DNA from: Microbacter sp. GSS18 | Lineage (GTDB): Bacteria; Actinomycetota; Actinomycetes; Actinomycetales; Microbacteriaceae | Length of the DNA stretch: 64,000 bases | NCBI GenBank assembly: GCA_029319145.1 | Contig: CP119753.1 | Span: 1,302,001 to 1,366,000 of the forward strand | Reading direction: 5' to 3' | In this document: piece by piece, positions 44,531-53,177 of the stretch | Layout of the letters: every line of letters starts with the position of its first letter | How positions within the stretch are numbered: position 1 is the first letter of the stretch | Notes under the pieces: model-generated | Told to the model about the DNA's origin: nothing | Database searches by the model: none | What the model saw: the letters and a program-made list of their open reading frames with translations, nothing else | Made by a program: the position numbers and the translations under genes

Positions 44531-45570
44531 GAGCCGGTTCGCTCCTTCTCTTCGGCTTCTCGGGCTGCGCGAAGGGCATCGGCGGCGGTCTGGACGTCGA
44601 CTTCGGCCTGCCTCACCTTGCGCTGTGCGAACGTCGCGGCGCCGTACTTGAAGCGCACGCGGTCCTCGGCCTCGCGGACGCCGACGACGATGTAGGCCGC
44701 GGCGATCAGGACGACCTGCACCGACAGGTTCACCCATAGCAGCAGCGCGATCAAGGACGCGAACGAGGCCAGCAGCGGATTCGAGGTCGCGCCGCCGACG
44801 AACAGACCGGAGAGCTGCTGCAGCACGGTCAGTCCGAACCCGCCCAGCAGCGCCCCGGCCCACAGCGCACGCGCCGGCGGCTTCACGCCCGACAGCATGA
44901 GGAACAGCGCGATGATGGCGCCGACGTCCAGCAGGTACACCACGCCGACGGTGACGACCGTCGTGAGGATGTTGTCTGCCGGTCCCCCATCGGGACGATC
45001 CAGCCAGCCGAGCACGAGGTCGACGCTGTAGGTGCCGAGGAAGGTGACGACGGCCGATGCGACCAGAGCCAGCGCCGTGCCGATGGCGAGCAGCAGGTTG
45101 CGCATGAGCTTCCAGACGTACGCGATGTCGTCGTAGTTGGTCGACGCGATCGTGCGCATCGCGATCCGGAGCGACGTGATCGCTCCGATCGCCGCCATGA
45201 CCAGACCGATGGCCGAGATGATCCCGGTGAGGGTCAGCCCCGCCGGTGGGGCGATGTTCTCGGGGTCGATGATGCCGTCCGGCCCCACGAGACCGGGGAT
45301 CACGGCATCCAGCGATCCGATGAGCGCCTGGATGACGTCGGGGTTGCCCGACAGCCACAGCGCCGCGAACGAGAACGTGAGCAGCACGCCGGCGAAGATG
45401 CTGAACAGCGCACGGTACGTGATGCCGTCCGACAGCATCGGCCCGCGCTTCTCGACGTACAGCAGGAAGGCGCGCACGATCTTGAGCGTCAGCACCCACG
45501 CGATGACCTTCTTCACCAGGCGCATCACCGCGTCGTAGACGCCCTTCGCCCACTCGATCACGCCTCGCAT
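44527..45570 (-). CDS. YihY/virulence factor BrkB family membrane protein
   Basis: Polytopic inner-membrane protein of the YihY/BrkB family (once mistaken for RNase BN); the function is not established. 347 residues from ATG 45570. About six membrane segments, with the family stretch KRGPMLSDGITYRALFSIFAGVL near residue 40-62. The tail after the last segment is charged and coiled-coil-like (KVRQAEVDVQTAADALRAAREAEEKE). ATG 45582 and 45618 are also in frame. It is coupled to nnrE by an ATGA overlap and divergent from pilB across 99 nt. Confidence 0.86.
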   Translation of the reverse strand: MRGVIEWAKGVYDAVMRLVKKVIAWVLTLKIVRAFLLYVEKRGPMLSDGITYRALFSIFAGVLLTFSFAALWLSGNPDVIQALIGSLDAVIPGLVGPDGIIDPENIAPPAGLTLTGIISAIGLVMAAIGAITSLRIAMRTIASTNYDDIAYVWKLMRNLLLAIGTALALVASAVVTFLGTYSVDLVLGWLDRPDGGPADNILTTVVTVGVVYLLDVGAIIALFLMLSGVKPPARALWAGALLGGFGLTVLQQLSGLFVGGATSNPLLASFASLIALLLWVNLSVQVVLIAAAYIVVGVREAEDRVRFKYGAATFAQRKVRQAEVDVQTAADALRAAREAEEKERTGS

Positions 45571-45669
45571 GCGCCCCACCATACCGATCCGGAGTTTCCG
45601 GCATCCGGGGCTGGACAACCCCGTCCGAGCGTTGACAAGACACCCCTAGGATGTGACGAGGGGCTGGGA

Positions 45670-47349
45670 TTGGGGAATGCCGTGAGGGGACTCGCACAGA
45701 CGCTCGTACTCACCGGGGCGGTGCGCGCTGCGGACATGTCGGCGGCGCTGGCGCAGTTCGGCGACACCGATGAGATGGTCGAGTTCCTCGCGGGGCAGCA
45801 ACTCATCACACACGGCCAGATCGCCGAGGCGATCGCGCTGAACTCGGGGCATCGGTACGTGGATCTGTCGAGCATGGCGCTCGACCCGAACGTCATCGGC
45901 CTGGTCCCGAGTGCCGTGTGCCGAAAGTACGCGCTGATCCCGATCGATCGGCGCGGCGATCGGCTGATCGTGGGGATTCTGGATCCCACTGACATCGTCG
46001 CGCTCGACGACGTCGCGAGCGTCACCGACCTCTTCGTCGAGCCGGTTGTCGTCGCGAAGGACGCGCTGGGGCAGATGTTCGAGCGGTTCCTGCGCTCGGA
46101 CGAAGAGCTGAGCGAGCTTCAGGCATCGATCGAAGAGACGTCGTCGACCAGCGGCTCCGCGTTCACCGAGGAATTGCAGGAGCAGGACAACGACGCACCG
46201 GTCGTGCGCTTCGTGAACCTGCTGATCGCCCAGGCCATCAACGACCGCGCCAGCGACATCCATGTCGAGCCTGGTGAGAAGCAGCTGACTGTGCGGTTCC
46301 GCATCGACGGCGTGCTGCACGAGATGCAGAAGGCCGATCGCAATATTCAGGACGGCATCATCTCCCGCCTGAAGATCATGTCCTCGATCGACATCGCCGA
46401 GAAGCGGCGTCCGCAGGACGGCCGCCTGTCGGTGTCTCACGACGGCCGCACGGTGGACCTTCGCGTAGCCACGCTCCCCACGGTGTGGGGCGAGAAGATC
46501 GTCATGCGCATCCTCGACAACACCGGCCAGACGATGGGCATGCGTGATCTCCTGTTCTCGAGCATCAACGAGCAGCGCTTCCGCGATGCAATCTCGCGTC
46601 CGCACGGGATGGTCCTTGTCACCGGCCCCACAGGCTCCGGAAAGTCGACGACCCTCTACACGGCGCTGCGCGAGGTCGCAAACCCCAAGATCAACGTCAT
46701 CACCGTCGAGGACCCCGTCGAGTACCGCATCGCGGGCATCAACCAAGTCCAGGTGAACAACAAGGCCGGGCTAACGTTCGCGTCGGCACTGCGTTCGATT
46801 CTGCGCTCGGACCCCGACGTCGTGCTCGTTGGCGAGATCCGCGACAAGGAAACAGCCGTTATCTCAGTCGAAGCCGCCCTCACCGGCCATCTCGTGCTTT
46901 CGACGCTGCACACCAACGATGCACCCTCAGCGCTGACCCGCCTCACTGAGATCGGCACAGAGCCGTTCCTGGTCGCGACTGCATTGTCGGCCGTAGTCGC
47001 CCAACGTCTCGCCCGGAAGCTGTGCGTGCGATGCCGCGCGCCGTTCACCGAGACAACCGAGGTGCTCTCGTCGCTCGGCTTCCCTCACGACCCCGAGGAC
47101 GTGCCCGAGCTGTTCAAAGCCGTCGGTTGCGACACCTGTGCCGGCACCGGCTACCGCGGCCGAATCGGGCTGCACGAGGTCATGACCATGACAGACGAGC
47201 TCGAGCAGCTCGTCGTCACCCGCGCCACCGGCAGCGAGATGCGCCAGATCGCTCTCGATCAGGGCATGGTCTCGCTCCGCGACGATGGTTGGGGCAAGGT
47301 CGCACTAGGCCTCACGACAATCGAAGAGGTTCTTCGCGTCTCGATCTGA
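45670..47349 (+). CDS. pilB: Type IV pilus assembly ATPase PilB
   Basis: Hexameric secretion ATPase that powers pilus extension. 559 residues. The N-terminal T2SSE_N domain (about 1-140) precedes the ATPase core. Walker A GPTGSGKST is near residue 319, the Asp box ITVEDPVEY near 343, Walker B VVLVGEIRD near 383, the His box STLHTNDAPS near 411. A tetracysteine zinc motif (CVRCRAPF...CDTCAGTG) separates PilB from PilT. TTG 45670 has GAGGGG about 6 nt upstream; GTG 45682 is an alternative. It is the only pil gene on the plus strand and is convergent with pilC. Confidence 0.95.
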   Translation: MGNAVRGLAQTLVLTGAVRAADMSAALAQFGDTDEMVEFLAGQQLITHGQIAEAIALNSGHRYVDLSSMALDPNVIGLVPSAVCRKYALIPIDRRGDRLIVGILDPTDIVALDDVASVTDLFVEPVVVAKDALGQMFERFLRSDEELSELQASIEETSSTSGSAFTEELQEQDNDAPVVRFVNLLIAQAINDRASDIHVEPGEKQLTVRFRIDGVLHEMQKADRNIQDGIISRLKIMSSIDIAEKRRPQDGRLSVSHDGRTVDLRVATLPTVWGEKIVMRILDNTGQTMGMRDLLFSSINEQRFRDAISRPHGMVLVTGPTGSGKSTTLYTALREVANPKINVITVEDPVEYRIAGINQVQVNNKAGLTFASALRSILRSDPDVVLVGEIRDKETAVISVEAALTGHLVLSTLHTNDAPSALTRLTEIGTEPFLVATALSAVVAQRLARKLCVRCRAPFTETTEVLSSLGFPHDPEDVPELFKAVGCDTCAGTGYRGRIGLHEVMTMTDELEQLVVTRATGSEMRQIALDQGMVSLRDDGWGKVALGLTTIEEVLRVSI

Positions 47350-47494
47350 GGTCTAGTGGCGCTCGGCTGCAACACCGACCCACCCGGCACCACGGACTGT
47401 CGATAGCCATACCGCCCAGCCCGCATCCTGGTCTTGTCTTGATGCGAACTTCGCGCCGCGCCGGCAGCGTATGGAGTTCGGCGATCTCGAGGCT

Positions 47495-47516
47495 GGCGTG
47501 GGATCGAACCCACGCC
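47495..47516. terminator. 8-bp hairpin in the pilB/pilC convergent gap, T-arm-like
   Basis: GGCGTGGG (47495-47502) pairs perfectly with CCCACGCC (47509-47516). On the minus strand the loop reads TTCGAT. It could be a bidirectional terminator for pilB and pilC. It also resembles a tRNA or tmRNA T-arm, but the loop is one base short and no acceptor stem is found. The rest of the 189-nt gap (47350-47538) shows nothing else I can name. Confidence 0.55.
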
Positions 47517-47538
47517 GACGAGCATGCCCCCGGTGGCG

Positions 47539-48774
47539 TTACTGGGCTGCAAGGTCCCCATAGAGTGTGAAAATCGGCAGGTACAGCGAGATGACCATTC
47601 CGCCGATCACGACGCCGATGACGACGATCAGAATCGGCTCGATCGTGGACGAGAGTTGAGACGTCGCGGTCTCAACCTCATCCTCATAGAACTCGGCTAT
47701 GCTCGCGAGCATCTCGACGAGAGTTCCCGACTCTTCGCCGACAGCGACCATCTGCGGCACCATACTCGGAAACACCTCAGCTCGCGCGAGTGGCGCGGCG
47801 AACGACTTGCCGGCGCGTATCGACTCCTGCACTTCATGAATCGCCTGCTCGACCTTCCAGTTATTCGACGCCTGACCGACGATGGACAGCGCCTGGATGA
47901 TGGGCACACCCGCGCTGAGCATCATGGAGAGATTGCGGCTGAAGCGGGCAACAGCCATCTTGGTCGTTAGCTTTCCGAAAATCGGGAGCTTGAGCTTGAT
48001 CGGGTCGAGGACCTTGCGTACCCGTTCCGTGTGCCTGTTTCGCATCCAGACGCTCCACAGAACGATGACCAGGACAAGCAGCAAGGGCAGGATCCAGATC
48101 ATGTTGTCCGACAGGACGACGAGGATCCGAGTGGGCAAGGGGAGTTCCGAGCCGAGGCTAGAAAACATGCCTTCAAAGATCGGCACAATGAACGTGATCA
48201 TCGCGAGCATGCCGAGAATCGCAACGAAGAGAACGATGGCAGGATAGGTCATCGCCGCGCGGACCTTGTTCTGCAACTCAGCCTCTTTGCGGTAGTTCTC
48301 CGCAATCGATGCCAGTGCCGCACCGAGGAATCCACCGGCCTCTCCGACGCGCACAATGCTCAGCATCAACGGCGGAAACACGTCGGGGTGACGGGCCATC
48401 GCGCCAGAGAGCGAGTTTCCGGCCTCGACGTCCGCATGGACCGAAACCAGGGCAGGTTGGAGCTTCCGATCTTCGGTTTGCTCAATCAAGATGCCGAGAG
48501 TCCGCATGAGCGGTAGCCCCGCGTTGATGAGCCCTGACATCTGCTTCGCGAAGATCGCGAGGTTCTTCGCTGAGACGTGCCGCGTCAGTCCCGGGAGCCT
48601 GATCTCCATGTTCAGGCCTGTCTTGGACACAGGAAGAACGTCCAGAGGCGTCAACCCCTGCGCCCTCAATTTGCCCGTGACAACTGCCTCGCTGGATCCT
48701 TCAATCGTGCCCTTGACGACGCCACCCCCGGTGGGGTCGACGGCTCTGTAGCGAAACTCCTGAACGAGTGCCAC
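47539..48774 (-). CDS. pilC: Type IV pilus inner-membrane platform protein PilC
   Basis: Polytopic platform that couples the PilB/PilT ATPases to pilin movement. 411 residues from GTG 48774, with GGAGG 6 nt upstream. Two T2SSF domains (about 70-192 and 275-397), each with a cytoplasmic helical bundle and hydrophobic segments. The first contains FAKQMSGLINAGLPLMRTL, and the second FSRNLSMMLSAGVPIIQALSIV. Membrane helices lie near 172-195, 225-245 and 380-400. It starts 1 nt downstream of the pilT stop, so it is coupled. Last gene of the minus-strand pil operon. Confidence 0.95.
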   Translation of the reverse strand: MALVQEFRYRAVDPTGGGVVKGTIEGSSEAVVTGKLRAQGLTPLDVLPVSKTGLNMEIRLPGLTRHVSAKNLAIFAKQMSGLINAGLPLMRTLGILIEQTEDRKLQPALVSVHADVEAGNSLSGAMARHPDVFPPLMLSIVRVGEAGGFLGAALASIAENYRKEAELQNKVRAAMTYPAIVLFVAILGMLAMITFIVPIFEGMFSSLGSELPLPTRILVVLSDNMIWILPLLLVLVIVLWSVWMRNRHTERVRKVLDPIKLKLPIFGKLTTKMAVARFSRNLSMMLSAGVPIIQALSIVGQASNNWKVEQAIHEVQESIRAGKSFAAPLARAEVFPSMVPQMVAVGEESGTLVEMLASIAEFYEDEVETATSQLSSTIEPILIVVIGVVIGGMVISLYLPIFTLYGDLAAQ

Positions 48775-48775
48775 G

Positions 48776-49915
48776 TCAAACCTCCGTGTCCTCATGGTGC
48801 CACTCGCCCGCGCGGTAGCTCCACTCCTCAGCATCGAGATCACTCGAGCGCACGTAGACGTCGTCGAGAGACGTCGGGTCGACCGCGTAGGACTTTGCGA
48901 CGTTCCGAGAGATGACTCCCTCGCCGACGAGGCGTTTGAGGTCCTGATCGAGCGTGTGCATGCCTACGGCCTGACCGGCCTGCATTGCCGATTGGAGTTG
49001 CGCCACCTGGCCCTCACGAATCATGTTCGCGACAGCGGGCGTGTTGATCAGGACCTCGGTTGCGATCGTCCGCCCCTCGGTCTGCGACAGCGGCATGAGT
49101 GTCTGGCTGATCACACCCTGGAGCGTATCGCCGAGCTGTGCGCGGATCTGATGCTGCTGGTCCGCCGGGAACACATCAATGATTCGGTTGATGCTCTTCG
49201 CGGCGCCCTGGGTGTGCAGGGTCGAGAGCACGAGATGTCCCGTCTCCGCCGCCGAAAGTGCCGCGCGGATCGATTCGGGGTCTCGCAGCTCACCGATGAG
49301 GATCACATCTGGGTCCTGGCGAAGGACGCGACGTAGGGCTTCCGCGAACGAACCCGTATCGGCCCCGATCTCACGTTGGTGGATAAGCGCCTTCTTGCTC
49401 TCGTGATGGAACTCGATCGGGTCCTCGATCGTGATCACGTGAGCGGGCACGATGTGGTTGATAATGTCCACCATCGCCGTCAGTGTCGTGGACTTGCCCG
49501 ATCCCGTCGGGCCCGTGAGCAACACCAGACCGCGCGGCTTGAGCGCGAGCTCGCGGCAGATCTCAGGCGCTCCCAGCTGCTCGAGTGTGAAGACACGATT
49601 CGGAACGAAGCGCAGCGCAACGGCGATCGCACCGAGCTGGCGATAGACGTTTACGCGGAACCGGCCAAGTCCATCTGACGCATGTGCGAGGTCGACCTCG
49701 TGGTGCGTGTGGAACTCCTCGCGCTGTCCCGGTGCCATGAGTTCGTACGCCGCCGCCTCAAGCCAAGACGCCGCGATTGGGTCGTCGTAGCCAGGAATCG
49801 GAACCAGGTCGCCGTCTACACGCATAAGGGGTCGCGCGTTGGCGGTGAGGTGCACGTCAGATGCACGCAAGTGCGCAGCAGCGGAGAGCATGCTGTCGAG
49901 AATCATCGTGCTCAT
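48776..49915 (-). CDS. pilT: Type IV pilus retraction ATPase PilT
   Basis: Hexameric ATPase that depolymerises pili. 379 residues. Walker A GPTGSGKSTTL lies near residue 135, the Asp box ITIEDPIEFHHE near 162, Walker B VILIGELRDPES near 203 and the His box STLHTQGAA near 231. The AIRNLIRE-type motif of PilT appears as ANMIREGQ near 300. No zinc tetracysteine motif, which separates it from PilB. ATG 49915 has GGAGG 7 nt upstream; TTG 49921 is in frame but too close to it. Its presence implies retractile pili. The last 45 residues are an acidic extension. Confidence 0.93.
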   Translation of the reverse strand: MSTMILDSMLSAAAHLRASDVHLTANARPLMRVDGDLVPIPGYDDPIAASWLEAAAYELMAPGQREEFHTHHEVDLAHASDGLGRFRVNVYRQLGAIAVALRFVPNRVFTLEQLGAPEICRELALKPRGLVLLTGPTGSGKSTTLTAMVDIINHIVPAHVITIEDPIEFHHESKKALIHQREIGADTGSFAEALRRVLRQDPDVILIGELRDPESIRAALSAAETGHLVLSTLHTQGAAKSINRIIDVFPADQQHQIRAQLGDTLQGVISQTLMPLSQTEGRTIATEVLINTPAVANMIREGQVAQLQSAMQAGQAVGMHTLDQDLKRLVGEGVISRNVAKSYAVDPTSLDDVYVRSSDLDAEEWSYRAGEWHHEDTEV

Positions 49916-49917
49916 GC

Positions 49918-50574
49918 TCAAGCCTCCGGGAGGACAAAGGTCAGTGCCGCCACAGACACGCTGAAATCGGCGTCGCCCGATGTCACGGTCGTCTCGATGT
50001 TGCTGAGTGCTCGCGGACCACGACGCAGTTCATCGAGGAACCGGACAACCTCCGATAGCTCGGTCGCGCTTGCCACGATGACGAAGTCAACCTGCTGCCG
50101 GCCGTCGTCAGGGCTGGCCGACACTCCGGCCTCGGGCGCGGCCGTCTCCCCGTCCGTAGAGGCTTCGGTGGACGCGTCAGGCTGTGTGGCCGCTGTTGCT
50201 TCCCCGATCGCCAGTGCCTCCGTACGAGGCACGAACGCCACGTTCTCACCCGCCGTAATCGATTCCACGGTGACGCCAGATGAGCCTGCCGCCCGCGCAA
50301 CCACCTCGAAGACATCGTCAAGGTCGTTCGCTTCCGGGATCTGAGTCCGCAGCGCGTCAACAGAAGCCTGAATCTCGCCCATTCGTTCGGACTCGGCACG
50401 AAGCGTGTCAACCTGTGCCTGGTAGACGTCGTTCGTCTGAGCGACCTGGGCGGTCTGCGCACTCGTCTGAAGCGACTGGAAGTAGATCGGAAGCGCAATC
50501 AGCGCGATGACGACGGCGAGGATCCCCACCGTCACGAGGATCCCCAGAAGGTTGATTAGTTGCTTCGGCATCAT
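49918..50574 (-). CDS. pilO: PilO-like pilus alignment protein
   Basis: 218 residues. A membrane helix near residues 8-30 (LLGILVTVGILAVVIALIAL) is followed by a coiled coil (about 35-75) and a C-terminal ferredoxin-like domain (about 85-218). A Ser/Thr/Ala/Pro-rich insert near 130-155 interrupts the domain. This bitopic plan and the position after pilN identify it as PilO, which forms a heterodimer with PilN under the pilus machine. Sequence similarity is low in this family. Its start overlaps the pilN stop (ATGATG), and pilT begins 2 nt after its stop. Confidence 0.82.
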   Translation of the reverse strand: MMPKQLINLLGILVTVGILAVVIALIALPIYFQSLQTSAQTAQVAQTNDVYQAQVDTLRAESERMGEIQASVDALRTQIPEANDLDDVFEVVARAAGSSGVTVESITAGENVAFVPRTEALAIGEATAATQPDASTEASTDGETAAPEAGVSASPDDGRQQVDFVIVASATELSEVVRFLDELRRGPRALSNIETTVTSGDADFSVSVAALTFVLPEA

Positions 50575-51224
50575 TCGCCTCCTTGACCTTCGAGGAACAG
50601 CCCCGAGTAGATCGATTGGTCGAACGTCACCGTGAGCTCGTATGTGTATTGGGCGGAGGCTTGCTGGGTCGAGGACACCAGGCGACCATCTGCGAAGCTG
50701 ACTCCCGACACTGCCCGCAGCTCACGAACCGTCCGTGCGATATCAATTACGTTCGGGCTCGCGAGCGTCAGAGTCCCAACCAGTCCCGCCTCCGCTGATG
50801 GGTCTTCGCCTTGAGCCAAGCCCCCAGCAGTGAGGGCGAAGCCGCTCAGCTGTACTTCACCGGGAAGTGCTCCGACAACCGCGGAGATCACTGGTTGCCA
50901 GGCGAAGTCCGACCCCATCGACTCGGCGAGGAAGCCTTCGAGTTGTGACTCGGTAGCGAGTGCGACACTCACATCTGACAGGCCGTCGAGTTCCAGGAGC
51001 AGATCGTTTGTGCGCGACTGCTCTATTGCGAGGCGCTGATCTGCGATCCAGCTGAGAAGCATTGCCCCTGCGACAATCGCCGCCGCGGCGAGCACCGCAC
51101 CGAGAATCCCCCACGCCCAGCCACGCGCCGTGGCAGCCCGTTCACGACGCTCGAGCTCCGAACGCGGGATGAGATTGACGCGCGGCACGCCGCCGAACGT
51201 GACGGCTGATGTGCCAGTGCTCAT
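50571..51224 (-). CDS. pilN: PilN-like pilus alignment protein
   Basis: 217 residues. The N-terminal cytoplasmic stretch VPRVNLIPRSELERRE carries the PilN NLIP motif that docks into PilM. A membrane helix follows (about residue 37-58), then a coiled coil and a ferredoxin-like C-terminal domain (about 95-210). It overlaps pilM by 4 nt (ATGA) and pilO by 4 nt. GGGAGGGGG lies 4 nt before its ATG. Together with PilM and PilO it links the cytoplasmic motor to the wall side; no outer-membrane partner is expected in a monoderm. Confidence 0.9.
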   Translation of the reverse strand: MSTGTSAVTFGGVPRVNLIPRSELERRERAATARGWAWGILGAVLAAAAIVAGAMLLSWIADQRLAIEQSRTNDLLLELDGLSDVSVALATESQLEGFLAESMGSDFAWQPVISAVVGALPGEVQLSGFALTAGGLAQGEDPSAEAGLVGTLTLASPNVIDIARTVRELRAVSGVSFADGRLVSSTQQASAQYTYELTVTFDQSIYSGLFLEGQGGE

Positions 51225-52267
51225 TTGGCCCCCTCCCCGAACAACACGCCTGCCGTGGCAACCGCGTTCAACGAAAGATCATCGTTCAGTGTGCGATTGC
51301 GCGTGTTGACGATGTTCTCCAGTCTCACCGGCACAACCGCCAGATCGAAGGATCGTTCGAGCGCATCAGCGACTCCCGGCGCTGTGTATCCGGCGCCGCT
51401 CACCATAACGCGTTTGATGGGCGGCGCGCCTTCGCGACTCTGGAAGAAGGAGATCGTGCTGCGCAGTCGTGCCACCAGGTCGCTCACTGCCTGCGAACCC
51501 GACGCTCCGCCGCTTCGCATCGAGGCACGCGTGCCGTCATTGCGGCGGGGCATGATTCCGCTCGCGCCTACCGGCTCGAGCATCTCCATGACCTGTGCAT
51601 CTGCAGGGGGCATGGCAGCGTCTCGGCGAACGGTGGCCGCCGTAGCGATATCGACGGGGATGATGCGCACGAAGTGCGGCACACCATCCGTGGCGACTGT
51701 CACATGCGTTGTGTGATCGCCGAGGTGAATCATCGCGACCGTTTCTCCAGGCTCGGCCACGCGCTTGCTCAGACGAGCGAGACCGAATGGCACGAGGTCG
51801 ACGTTCTCCACGCGAAGTTTCGCCTTCGCGAGGGTGGTGATCATCTGCTCGATATTCTCGGAAACAGCCGCAACGAGCAGGCCGGTAACCTGGTCGCCGT
51901 GCTGCGCCTGAGGATAGAAGTCGAGCACTGCCTGGGATACCGGAACCGGCAACAGGTCCTGCACCTGGTACGGCAGTGCCTGCTTGAGCATGGCGGGTGC
52001 CATGGCTTGCGTCGTGTACTCACGGACGAGAATCCGCCGACTACCGACTCCGAGGGTGACGTGGCGTGCCTTGATTGCGGCCCCCATCCAGAGCTGCCGC
52101 AGCGCGACCGCGACCGCGTCCTGGTCAAGCACTTCCGAGTCTCGAGCGGCTTCGCGCGGAAGTGGCACTTCTCCAAGTGCCACCAGCGACGGGGAGCGAC
52201 CGGCGGTCAGCTCCACCGCGCGGACGCTCTCCTCTGAGATCTCCAGCGCCACGAACGTCTTCGCCAT
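51221..52267 (-). CDS. pilM: PilM actin-like pilus assembly protein
   Basis: Cytoplasmic actin-fold protein that binds ATP and the N-terminal peptide of PilN. 348 residues. The N-terminus AKTFVALEISEESVRAVEL is the phosphate-1 loop, VAMIHLGDHTTHVTVATDG near residue 175-193 is the phosphate-2 loop, and VMVSGAGYTAPGVADAL near 285 is the adenosine motif. GGAAGAG lies 3 nt before ATG 52267. It is the first gene of the tightly overlapped MNOTC block, 55 nt downstream of pilD. Confidence 0.93.
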   Translation of the reverse strand: MAKTFVALEISEESVRAVELTAGRSPSLVALGEVPLPREAARDSEVLDQDAVAVALRQLWMGAAIKARHVTLGVGSRRILVREYTTQAMAPAMLKQALPYQVQDLLPVPVSQAVLDFYPQAQHGDQVTGLLVAAVSENIEQMITTLAKAKLRVENVDLVPFGLARLSKRVAEPGETVAMIHLGDHTTHVTVATDGVPHFVRIIPVDIATAATVRRDAAMPPADAQVMEMLEPVGASGIMPRRNDGTRASMRSGGASGSQAVSDLVARLRSTISFFQSREGAPPIKRVMVSGAGYTAPGVADALERSFDLAVVPVRLENIVNTRNRTLNDDLSLNAVATAGVLFGEGAK

Positions 52268-52322
52268 GGTCTCTTCCTTTCCTTCCCCAGTGTCCTGTCA
52301 TCTACGTCAAACGCAGGCACCC

Positions 52323-53171
52323 CTATGGGGCTACAAACATCCCTACGTACCACCGTGCGATCGCCTCGCCCGAAGCAAGTCCAACCCATGCACCGAGAAT
52401 CATCCACGGCCCGAATGGAATCGCCGTCTTGCGATCCGCACGACGCAGAATCATGAGCGCCACCCCGACCACACCACCGATTGCGAATGCGGCGAATGCG
52501 CCGACCGCAAGTGCACCCCAGCCGACGTAGCCGAGGTAGAGCCCGAGCACTCCCGCGAGCTTCACGTCGCCACCGCCCATGCCGTCAGGCCGGATGAGCC
52601 TCAATACGTAGTAGAAGACATAGAGGGCCGCCATCCCAATCGCCGCACGCAGGAGGGCTCCAGGGTCTGCCGACAGCAATGCAGCCAACGCGAGTAGCAC
52701 AGCAGCCACAACGTAGCTGGGTAGAACAATGGCGTTCGGAAGTCGATGCGTATCGAGATCGATCAGGGTGAGAACGATGCTCACCGACGCGAGGTAGAGG
52801 AACGCCACCGCCAGCACCACAGCGCTCCACCCATCAAGCCCTGATCGTCCGGCCAGGACGGCAACCGAGCCTGGGCCCGCAGACCACCACCAAGCGATGG
52901 CGGCGAAGACTCCTCCAGTAAGAGCCTCCACCAGCGGATACCGCACCGAGATAGATGCCGCGCAAGAAGCACAGTGGCCGCGCAGGAAGACCCACGAGAG
53001 CACCGGTATGTTCTCCCAAGGACGCACTCGCGCATCGCAATGCGGGCACCGACTCTCGCGCATCAGCGAGATCCCCGCCGGTACGCGATAGACGACCACG
53101 TTGAGAAACGACCCGATGAGAAGCCCGAATAGGCCAGCGATGACAATGATGTAGGCGGTCAAAGGCGGCAC
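52323..53171 (-). CDS. pilD: Prepilin peptidase/N-methyltransferase PilD
   Basis: Membrane aspartic protease that cleaves and N-methylates prepilins. 282 residues. The cytoplasmic N-terminal methyltransferase part has two zinc CXXC pairs (C42/C45 and C67/C70) that are present here, unlike in minimal peptidases. About seven membrane helices follow. Catalytic Asp motifs are IDLDTHRLPN near residue 143 and GGGDVKLAG near 205. The start is a GTG 6 nt after the minor pilin stop. Substrates are presumably the four class III prepilins encoded just upstream (55761-56180 and the following three genes). Confidence 0.94.
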   Translation of the reverse strand: MPPLTAYIIVIAGLFGLLIGSFLNVVVYRVPAGISLMRESRCPHCDARVRPWENIPVLSWVFLRGHCASCAASISVRYPLVEALTGGVFAAIAWWWSAGPGSVAVLAGRSGLDGWSAVVLAVAFLYLASVSIVLTLIDLDTHRLPNAIVLPSYVVAAVLLALAALLSADPGALLRAAIGMAALYVFYYVLRLIRPDGMGGGDVKLAGVLGLYLGYVGWGALAVGAFAAFAIGGVVGVALMILRRADRKTAIPFGPWMILGAWVGLASGEAIARWYVGMFVAP

Positions 53172-53177
53172 GGGCGA

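Noticed and set aside
45632..45652. TTGACA (45632-45637) with TAGGAT (45647-45652) as a pilB promoter
   Set aside because: The spacer is only 9 nt, too short for a sigma-70 type promoter; TAGGAT alone may still be a -10.
47480..47580. A full tRNA gene around the T-arm-like hairpin
   Set aside because: No acceptor, D or anticodon arms can be formed and the T-loop is six bases instead of seven.
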